Shown piece by piece: positions 8,140 through 13,271 of a stretch of 13,271 nt of DNA. Numbering within the stretch: position 1 is the first letter of the stretch; every line of letters starts with the position of its first letter. The stretch lies in assembly GCA_964420395.1 (NCBI GenBank), contig CAYQTJ010000079.1, positions 1 through 13,271 on the forward strand, read 5' to 3'. A program made the translations under genes and the position numbers. This stretch comes from CAVSZB01 sp964420395. GTDB taxonomy: Bacteria; Krumholzibacteriota; Krumholzibacteriia; LZORAL124-64-63. Under the pieces are notes generated by a model. That model did no database searches and had not been told where the DNA came from. It saw nothing but the letters and a program-made list of their open reading frames with translations.

Positions 8140-9437
8140 TGCCACGCAACCTCCTGTCGCCCCGGCGCCCCGCGCGGGCCGCGGCGCTCCTCGTCCTGCT
8201 GCTCGCCGCCTCCGCCGGCGCCGCGCCCCGTCCCGACGTCGTCCTGCGCGCCGAGCAGTCGGCCGGGCGGAAGCTGGATGTCCGGATCGAGCCGATCGAG
8301 GCGACGGGCGGCGCGGCCGCGGGGGAGGGGGCCTCCCTCGTCGGCCGGATCATCGTCGCCGATCTGCGCAACAGCGGCTACTTCCGGGTGAGCGGGCCGC
8401 TCGCCGGCGCCGGGACGGACTCCTTTCCGCCGACGTTCGTGATCACGGGAGAGTTGGAGGGGAATCCGCCGCCGCGGGGCGGGGGCGCGCCGCCGGCGCT
8501 GATCTTGCGCCTGCAGACGCTGCCGGGACGCGAGCTGGTGCTGGGCAAGCGCTACGCCCCGGCCCGCGACCAGCTGCGCGCGACGGCGCACCATTTCGCG
8601 GACCAGGTCGTGCAGCTGCTCACGGGGGAACCGGGCATCGGGCTGTCGCGGATCGTCTTCTCGCGCGGACGGGCCGACCGGCGCGATCTCTGGGTCGTCG
8701 ACTACGACGGCGAGAACCTGACCCGGCTGACCGCCAACCGCACCCTCAACCTCTGCCCGAGCTGGTCACCCGACGGCGGTCGGATCGCCTTCACCTCGTA
8801 CAGCGCCGGCCAGCAGGGGGTCTATCTCCTGGACACCGCCACCGGAAAGGTCCGCCTGGTGATCGCCACCGGGGGGCTCAACCTCGGTCCGGTCTGGCGC
8901 CCCGGCGGCACGGAGCTGCTGCTCGCGCTCTCCAAGGACGGCAATCCCGAGATCTACCGCATCGATCTGGCGGGGCGCATCGTGCGCCGGCTGACCGTCT
9001 CGCCGGCCATCGAGATCAGCCCGGACTGGTCCCCCAACGGCCGCGACATCGTTTTTACGAGTGACAGGACCGGCTCGCCTCAGCTATACGTCATGGACGC
9101 GGACGGGGCCGGGCGCAATCGGCTCACCTTCGAGGGCGACTACAACGATTCGGCGACCTGGTCGCCGAACGGGGAGCAGCTCGCCTACGTGACCCGGACC
9201 GGCGCCCGCACGTTCCTGGTGTTGATCTCGGCTTCGGGCGAGAACCGGCGGCTGCTGACCGACGAGGGCTGGCGCCACGCCGAGGATCCCAGTTGGGCCC
9301 CCGACGGGCGTCACCTGGTCTTTGCGTCGGACCGGTCGGGAGTGAACAAACTGTACGTGATGGATGTCGTCAACGGGGACTGGCGTCAGCTCACGTCCGG
9401 CAGCGAGCCGGACATCACGCCGGCCTGGTCCAGGTGA
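8139..9437 (+). CDS. tolB: TolB, periplasmic Tol-Pal beta-propeller protein
   Basis: A 432-residue protein, very close to the 430 of E. coli TolB. It has a Sec signal peptide (RRPARAAALLVLLLAASAGA, with cleavage predicted just after), an N-terminal alpha/beta domain (about 35-165, with LRNSGYFRVSGPL), then a C-terminal propeller built from TolB-like PD40 repeats. Repeat cores include CPSWSPDGGRIAFTS, GPVWRPGGTELLLAL, SPDWSPNGRDIVFTSDRTG, SATWSPNGEQLAYV and DPSWAPDGRHLVFASDRSG. It binds Pal and the TolA/TonB-like transducer in the periplasm. The ATG at 8139 shares its first base with the upstream stop (TGATG); a GTG three bases earlier is an equally possible start. The next gene, pal, follows after 67 bp, the largest gap inside the operon. 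Confidence 0.96.
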   Translation: MPRNLLSPRRPARAAALLVLLLAASAGAAPRPDVVLRAEQSAGRKLDVRIEPIEATGGAAAGEGASLVGRIIVADLRNSGYFRVSGPLAGAGTDSFPPTFVITGELEGNPPPRGGGAPPALILRLQTLPGRELVLGKRYAPARDQLRATAHHFADQVVQLLTGEPGIGLSRIVFSRGRADRRDLWVVDYDGENLTRLTANRTLNLCPSWSPDGGRIAFTSYSAGQQGVYLLDTATGKVRLVIATGGLNLGPVWRPGGTELLLALSKDGNPEIYRIDLAGRIVRRLTVSPAIEISPDWSPNGRDIVFTSDRTGSPQLYVMDADGAGRNRLTFEGDYNDSATWSPNGEQLAYVTRTGARTFLVLISASGENRRLLTDEGWRHAEDPSWAPDGRHLVFASDRSGVNKLYVMDVVNGDWRQLTSGSEPDITPAWSR

Positions 9438-9504
9438 AATCCTCCGGCCCGGCGCCGGCGCCGCGCGGGGGAAGGCTTTCCGGAGACTCGCGAAAGGAGA
9501 TCCC

Positions 9505-10047
9505 ATGCACGGAGCACGTAAGGTGGCGGCCTGCAGTCTGATCCTGATCGCCCTGCTGTTGACGCTCGTGGCCGGCTGCGGCCGCAAGCCGAAGGTGGCG
9601 ACGGATACCGCGCCGGAGCCCGCGCCGGTCCAGGTCATTCCGGAGAGCGCACCGCCGGCTCCGGCGGAACCGGCCCCGGCCGCCGCGGTGGACTATGCGA
9701 ACCTCGATCCGAGCGCCTACGGCATCGAGGACGTCTACTTCCCGTACGACGCCTTCACGCTCAGCGAAGCGGCCATGGCCACGCTCGAGAACAACGCGCG
9801 GCTCATGAAGGAGCACGCCGACGTCACCTATCTCGTCGAGGGGCACTGCGACGAGCGGGGCACCGTGGAGTACAACCTGGCCCTGGGCGAGAAGCGCGCC
9901 CGCGTCGTCCAGGACTACCTGGTCTCGCTCGGCGTGTCCGCGGCGCGCCTGCGCCTGGTCTCCTACGGCGAGGAGCGCCCCTTCGCCGAAGGCAGCGACG
10001 AGGCGGCGTGGGCGCAGAACCGCCGGGCCCATTTCGCCCGGCCCTGA
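9505..10047 (+). CDS. pal: Pal, peptidoglycan-associated outer-membrane lipoprotein
   Basis: A 180-residue lipoprotein anchoring the outer membrane to peptidoglycan. The lipobox LVAGC (Cys25) ends a type II signal peptide; a Pro/Ala-rich tether follows (about 37-62), then an OmpA-like domain (about 72-180). That domain contains VYFPYDAFTLSEAA, the peptidoglycan-binding core VEGHCDERGTVEYNLALGEK (about 112-131), and a C-terminal QNRRAHF in place of the usual NRRV. Start fixed by AAAGGAGA at 9493-9500, 4 nt before the ATG at 9505; the open frame reaches back to 9364, inside tolB. Length and order (tolB-pal-cpoB) match the canonical operon. Confidence 0.97.
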   Translation: MHGARKVAACSLILIALLLTLVAGCGRKPKVATDTAPEPAPVQVIPESAPPAPAEPAPAAAVDYANLDPSAYGIEDVYFPYDAFTLSEAAMATLENNARLMKEHADVTYLVEGHCDERGTVEYNLALGEKRARVVQDYLVSLGVSAARLRLVSYGEERPFAEGSDEAAWAQNRRAHFARP

Positions 10048-10078
10048 CGGCCGGACAGTTCGCCGGAGGAGGCAGCAG

Positions 10079-10837
10079 ATGCGCGCCACGCTGATCTTCG
10101 TGGGGGCCGGATTGTTGGCGCTGGCCGGTTGCGCGCCGCAGTTCGACCGCATCGAAGAGGGAGTCCTGCGCAACGGCCAGGAGATCGAGCGGCTGCAACG
10201 CGAGCAGGCGCTCCTGCGGCAGCAGGTCGAGGCGATCGATGCCCTGTTGCGCTTCGACCAGGATGCCGGCAAGACCGCCGACGCGCGCGGCACGGCGAAG
10301 CTGGGCCATCTCTCGCAGCGGATCGACCAACTGATCCAGAAGCTGGACGACAACGCCTCCTTCAGCCGCAACCTCTCGGCGCGGGTCGACCTGCTCGCGA
10401 CCCGCGCCGGCGTTCCGCCCCTCGGATCGCCGGCCGGACCGGCGGCCGCGGGCGAACTGCCCGAGGAGGGGCGGGCCGCCTTCCGCGCGGCGCTGCGGGA
10501 CCGCAGCCGCGGCGAAACGGAACTGGCGCGGCAGGGCTTCCGGGACTTCCTCGAAAAGCACGGCCAGTCCGAGCTGGCGGATGACGCCCGCTACTGGCTG
10601 GCGGAGCTGGACTACGCCGACGGGCGACATGCCGAGGCGCTGGCGGCCTTCCAGTCCCTGCTGGCGACCTGGCCCGCGACCGAGCTTGCGCCGGCGGCGG
10701 AGTTGAAGATAGGCTACTGCCAGTTCGCGCTGGGGCAGGAGGCGCAGGCCCGCGAAACCCTCACGCGCCTGATCGAGCGCCACCCCGAGGCCGAGGAGGC
10801 GGCGCTGGCCCGCGAGCGCCTGGCCGGACAGCCGTGA
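10079..10837 (+). CDS. cpoB: CpoB/YbgF-type Tol-Pal accessory protein, predicted lipoprotein
   Basis: A 252-residue envelope protein. Signal peptide with lipobox LAGC (Cys18), then a coiled-coil region (about 25-105: EEGVLRNGQEIERLQREQA and LSQRIDQLIQKLDD), a Pro/Gly/Ala linker, and a C-terminal TPR domain (about 135-250) with repeats such as ARQGFRDFLEKHGQSELADD, AEALAAFQSLLATWP and ARETLTRLIERHPEAEEA. In E. coli, CpoB is a soluble periplasmic trimer coordinating Tol-Pal with PBP1B; the Cys18 lipobox suggests that here it is membrane-anchored (inference). GGAGGAGG ends 6 nt before the ATG. Last gene of the tol-pal operon. An outer-membrane-assembly BamD/YfiO-like lipoprotein is a less likely alternative because of the coiled coil. 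Confidence 0.92.
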   Translation: MRATLIFVGAGLLALAGCAPQFDRIEEGVLRNGQEIERLQREQALLRQQVEAIDALLRFDQDAGKTADARGTAKLGHLSQRIDQLIQKLDDNASFSRNLSARVDLLATRAGVPPLGSPAGPAAAGELPEEGRAAFRAALRDRSRGETELARQGFRDFLEKHGQSELADDARYWLAELDYADGRHAEALAAFQSLLATWPATELAPAAELKIGYCQFALGQEAQARETLTRLIERHPEAEEAALARERLAGQP

Positions 10838-10840
10838 GTG

Positions 10841-10860
10841 CGGTCGCGCGCGGTCGCGCG
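10841..10860 (+). repeat. perfect 10-bp tandem duplication
   Basis: CGGTCGCGCG occurs twice back to back (10841-10850 and 10851-10860) in the 40-bp gap between cpoB and the cupin gene. It is just upstream of the cupin ribosome binding site (AAAGGAG, 10866-10872). Probably a slippage product of GC-rich DNA; no function can be read from it. Confidence 0.7.
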
Positions 10861-10877
10861 CCGCGAAAGGAGTCGTC

Positions 10878-11204
10878 TTGCCGAAGCACCGCGTCCTGAA
10901 GCTCGCCCGCGGCATGGAGCAGGTCTTCCGGCCGATCGAGGTGGCCGACCTCGACGGCGATTACCACGCGTTCATCGTGCGCTACAGCGGCGATTACATC
11001 AGCCACCAGCACTCGGCCGACGAGTTCATCTACATCCTCGAGGGGCTGATCCTGATGGAGATGGGCGACGAGCAGATCGAGGTCCGCCAGGGCGAGGCGA
11101 TCCTCGTGCCGGCCGGCCAGCCGCACCGTCCCCGCTGTCGGAACATGGCGCTGGCGCTCGTCGTGGAGAAGAAGGGGCTGCAGCACAACACCAGCGGCGG
11201 CTGA
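10878..11204 (+). CDS. small single-domain cupin, metal-binding
   Basis: A 108-residue one-domain beta-barrel protein. Cupin motif 1: GDYISHQHSADEFIYILEG (about 36-54), giving ligands His41, His43 and Glu47. Motif 2: GEAILVPAGQPHRPRCRN, supplying the fourth ligand, His84. All four metal ligands are therefore intact. Small cupins of this sort serve as isomerases, dioxygenases or ligand-sensing proteins; the substrate cannot be told from the sequence. The TTG start at 10878 is supported by AAAGGAG at 10866-10872, 5 nt before it, and by the absence of a nearer ATG. It lies 40 bp after cpoB on the same strand, so read-through from tol-pal is possible, and it ends 16 bp from the convergent fbp stop. 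Confidence 0.88.
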   Translation: MPKHRVLKLARGMEQVFRPIEVADLDGDYHAFIVRYSGDYISHQHSADEFIYILEGLILMEMGDEQIEVRQGEAILVPAGQPHRPRCRNMALALVVEKKGLQHNTSGG

Positions 11205-11220
11205 ACGACGCCGGCCCCGC

Positions 11221-12255
11221 CTACGCCGACGACGGGCCGTCCCGGCCCTCCAACTGCTTCTCGATCCACAGCACCGTGTCCCGACTGCCGATGAAGAGCG
11301 GGCAGCGCTGATGCAGGTCGCGCGGCGCCAGGTCCAGGATCGGGCCCCGGCCGTCGCTGGCGTATCCACCCGCCTGCTCCACGATGAAGGCGAGCGGCGC
11401 GGCCTCGTACATCAGGCGCAGCTTTCCCTCGGGATGCCGGGGGGTGCCCGGGTAGAGGAACACCCCGCCGTAGAGCAGATTGCGGTGGAAGTCGGCCACC
11501 AGCGAGCCGATGTACCGCGCGGACATCCGGGTGGCCGGTTCGACGACCCGCCCGTGCTTGAGCTGCCGGACCACCTCCCGCACCGCCGCGGACCAGTCGG
11601 GTTCGTTCCCCTCGTTGGTCGAGTATATCCCGGCCCGGAACGGGGTCCGCATGTTCTCGTGGCTGAGCAGGAACTCCCCGATTCCGGGATCGAGCGTGAA
11701 CCCGTGCACGCCGTGCCCGGTCGAGTAGACGAACATCGTGGAGGAGCCGTAGATCACGTAGCCGGCCGCCACGATGTTGCGCCCCGGCTGCAGCACGTCG
11801 CGCGCCGAGACCCGCTCGCGCGATGAGGTGCGGCGGTAGATCGAGAAGATGGTGCCGACGCTGACGTTCGCGTCGATGTTGCTGGACCCGTCCAGCGGGT
11901 CGAAGAGCACGATGTAGCGGCCGCTGCCCTCCGCCGGTTCGACGTAGAGCGGCTCCGCGTTCTCCTCGGAAGCCAGCACGCAGACCTGCCCACGCCGTCC
12001 GATGAAGCGCAGCAGCGTGCGGTCCGCGAAATCGTCCAGCTTCTGCACCAGTTCCCCCTGCACGTTCTCGGCGCCCGTGGCGCCCAGGATGTCGGCGAGG
12101 CCGGCGCGACTCACCTCCCGCGCGATGATCTTGGCCGCGAACGTGATGTCGTTGAGCAGGCTCGTGAAGTCGCCGCTGGCGCTCGGATGCAGCCGCTGCA
12201 TCTCGAGGATGTGGCTCTCGACGGTGGTCAGGTTCGGCCGGGAGCTGTGCTGCAT
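11221..12255 (-). CDS. fbp: class I fructose-1,6-bisphosphatase
   Basis: Mg-dependent hydrolysis of fructose 1,6-bisphosphate to fructose 6-phosphate, for gluconeogenesis or the Calvin cycle; cytoplasmic. It has 344 residues, close to the usual 330-340. Metal-site residues are visible in ASEENA (Glu97, Glu98) and FDPLDGSSNID (Asp119, Asp122). Further signatures are GSSTMFVYSTGHGVHGFTLD, ARYIGSLVADFHRNLLYGGV and KLRLMYEAAPLAFIVEQAGG (the last carries the conserved Glu near 280). The start is the ATG whose complement is at 12253-12255, since AGGAAGGAA lies just ahead of it on the minus strand; the frame open to 12375 contributes only unconserved sequence. It is the only minus-strand gene in the window, convergent with the cupin gene and divergent from pruA. 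Class I rather than GlpX (class II) or class III. Confidence 0.97.
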   Translation of the reverse strand: MQHSSRPNLTTVESHILEMQRLHPSASGDFTSLLNDITFAAKIIAREVSRAGLADILGATGAENVQGELVQKLDDFADRTLLRFIGRRGQVCVLASEENAEPLYVEPAEGSGRYIVLFDPLDGSSNIDANVSVGTIFSIYRRTSSRERVSARDVLQPGRNIVAAGYVIYGSSTMFVYSTGHGVHGFTLDPGIGEFLLSHENMRTPFRAGIYSTNEGNEPDWSAAVREVVRQLKHGRVVEPATRMSARYIGSLVADFHRNLLYGGVFLYPGTPRHPEGKLRLMYEAAPLAFIVEQAGGYASDGRGPILDLAPRDLHQRCPLFIGSRDTVLWIEKQLEGRDGPSSA

Positions 12256-12304
12256 GGCGCGTTCCTTCCTATCGTGTCCCTCCCCGCCCGGCGCGGGAGG
12301 GCCC

Positions 12305-12333
12305 ATACTAGCACCGCGCGCGTCGGCTGGCGA
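12305..12333 (-). promoter_or_regulatory. candidate promoter for fbp (extended -10)
   Basis: On the minus strand TAGTAT (complement of 12305-12310) is preceded by TGC, forming the extended -10 element TGCTAGTAT. A weak -35-like TCGCCA (complement of 12328-12333) lies 17 bp upstream. Start of transcription would be near 12298, about 43 bp ahead of the fbp ATG. Each element matches 4 of 6 consensus positions, so this is only a candidate. Confidence 0.38.
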
Positions 12334-12355
12334 CCCCCGGCGCGGCCGCGGATCG

Positions 12356-12380
12356 GTTGCGAAGGGGTGCCGCACGCAAC
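12356..12380. repeat. inverted repeat upstream of pruA, possible operator
   Basis: GTTGCG (12356-12361) and CGCAAC (12375-12380) are perfect reverse complements separated by 13 bp, in the 188-bp divergent region between fbp and pruA, about 63 bp ahead of the pruA ATG. The 19-bp centre-to-centre distance, near two helical turns, could suit a dimeric regulator. Short and unproven. Confidence 0.3.
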
Positions 12381-12443
12381 ATCTTTGGGGGCGCCCGACG
12401 GCAGCGGCCGGCCGGGCGGCCCCCGGAGACGGAAGGAGAATCG

Positions 12444-13271
12444 ATGTCCAGCGCCATCGTCCGGACCCCGGTCCCGCGCAACGAGCCGATCGGCGGCTAT
12501 CTTCCCGGCTCGCCGGAGAAGCGCGCCCTGAAGGAGGCCCTGCAGCGGCTGGCGGGCCGGCAGGCCGAGATCCCGCTCTGGATCGGCGGCCGGCCCGTGG
12601 AGACCGGACGCTTCGGCGACTGCCGCATGCCGCACGATCACCGTCATCTGCTCGGGCGCTACCACAAGGCGGGCGCGAAGGAGGTGCGGGCGGCGGTCAG
12701 GGCCGCCCTGCGGGCGCGCCGGGACTGGGCCGCCACGCCGTGGGAATCGCGCGCGGCGATCCTGCTCAAGGCGGCCGACCTGCTCGCCGGGCGCTGGCGC
12801 GCCACCCTCAACGCGGCCACCATGCTGGGCCAGAGCAAGACGGTCTTCCAGGCCGAGATCGACGCGGCCTGCGAGCTGGTCGACTTCTTCCGGTTCAACG
12901 TCCATTTCGCGCGGCAGATCTTCGCGGAGCAGCCCGAGTCGGCGCCGGGGTGCTGGAACCTGCTCGAGCAGCGGCCGCTGGACGGCTTCGTCTTCGCGGT
13001 GACGCCGTTCAACTTCACCTCGATCGCCGGCAACCTGCCGACCGCCCCGGCCTTGATGGGCAACACGGTCATCTGGAAACCGGCCAGCAGCGCCGTCTAT
13101 TCCGCGCACTTCATCATGCAGATCCTTATGGAAGCGGGCCTGCCCGACGGCGTCATCAATCTGGTCATGGGCTCGGGCGGCCAAGTCGGCAATCCGGTCA
13201 TGGCCCACCCCGATCTCGCAGGCATTCACTTCACCGGCTCCACCGCCGTCTTCCAGAACATGTGGAGGACC
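12444..13271 (+). CDS. pruA: L-glutamate gamma-semialdehyde (P5C) dehydrogenase, 3'-truncated by the window edge
   Basis: NAD-dependent oxidation of glutamate semialdehyde (from proline via P5C) to glutamate. The first 276 residues are visible; the catalytic Cys lies beyond the end. The N-terminus NEPIGGYLPGSPEKRALKEA (about 13-32), then IPLWIGG, LGQSKTVFQAEIDAACELVD (about 128-147), FFRFN, AVTPFNFTSIAGNLPTAPAL (Asn of the oxyanion hole), NTVIWKP (NAD-binding Lys) and GIHFTGSTAVF match the group 1 P5C dehydrogenases, the type that includes mitochondrial ALDH4A1. A proline dehydrogenase domain is not fused, unlike PutA. Start supported by GGAAGGAG at 12431-12438, 5 nt before the ATG. Probably its own transcription unit, divergent from fbp. 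Confidence 0.94.
   Translation, partial: MSSAIVRTPVPRNEPIGGYLPGSPEKRALKEALQRLAGRQAEIPLWIGGRPVETGRFGDCRMPHDHRHLLGRYHKAGAKEVRAAVRAALRARRDWAATPWESRAAILLKAADLLAGRWRATLNAATMLGQSKTVFQAEIDAACELVDFFRFNVHFARQIFAEQPESAPGCWNLLEQRPLDGFVFAVTPFNFTSIAGNLPTAPALMGNTVIWKPASSAVYSAHFIMQILMEAGLPDGVINLVMGSGGQVGNPVMAHPDLAGIHFTGSTAVFQNMWRT

Noticed and set aside
9438..9504. Internal terminator or promoter between tolB and pal
   Set aside because: GGCGCCGGCGCC-type palindromes occur at 9450-9470, but no T-run, no -10/-35 pair and no stable long stem beyond what GC-rich sequence gives by chance.
12256..12375. Upstream start for fructose-bisphosphatase
   Set aside because: The added 40 residues are Pro/Gly/Arg noise over the probable promoter; the ATG at 12255 has AGGAAGGAA and gives the family length.
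12357..12385. sigma70 promoter for pruA (TTGCGA, 17 bp, CATCTT)
   Set aside because: The -10 matches only 3 of 6 positions; not distinguishable from background.

Overview
This window is a very G+C-rich, densely coding bacterial chromosome segment with thirteen genes that I can support. All are on the + strand except one. The Tol-Pal genes indicate a Gram-negative (diderm) cell. The bacillithiol (BSH) genes, a Minf_1886-like small protein and a eukaryote-like (group 1) pyrroline-5-carboxylate dehydrogenase together suggest a member of the FCB/PVC-related, often uncultured, lineages such as Eisenbacteria, Krumholzibacteriota or Gemmatimonadota. That placement is inference. I see no mobile element, tRNA, rRNA or CRISPR. 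The content reads as core chromosome.

Region 1 (1-5671) is a tightly packed operon: the 3' part of nadB (L-aspartate oxidase, NAD synthesis), a class I SAM methyltransferase, bshC, bshB1 and bshA. Three of the four junctions are 4-nt stop/start overlaps. BshA joins GlcNAc to L-malate, BshB1 deacetylates the product, and BshC adds cysteine to give bacillithiol. The methyltransferase is a good candidate for an N-methyl-bacillithiol-forming enzyme by guilt of association. bshC is split by a one-base frameshift near 3424-3441. Its true C-terminus continues in another frame to 3725.

Region 2 (5668-6270) holds a candidate sigma70-type promoter overlapping the bshA stop codon, a small conserved gene of the Minf_1886 type, a GC-rich hairpin whose loop contains that gene's stop codon, and a 161-bp leader with a second hairpin in front of the Tol genes.

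Region 3 (6271-10837) is a complete Tol-Pal operon: tolQ, tolR, a TonB/TolA-type energy transducer, tolB, pal and cpoB (ybgF). TolQ-TolR form the proton-driven motor, the transducer spans the periplasm, TolB and Pal connect to the outer membrane and peptidoglycan, and CpoB is the TPR/coiled-coil accessory protein, here predicted to be a lipoprotein.

Region 4 (10838-13271) has a perfect 10-bp tandem duplication, a small metal-binding cupin starting at TTG, a convergent class I fructose-1,6-bisphosphatase on the minus strand, a 188-bp divergent intergenic region with a candidate promoter and an inverted repeat, and the first 276 codons of a P5C dehydrogenase running off the window. No gene-free stretch exceeds 300 bases.
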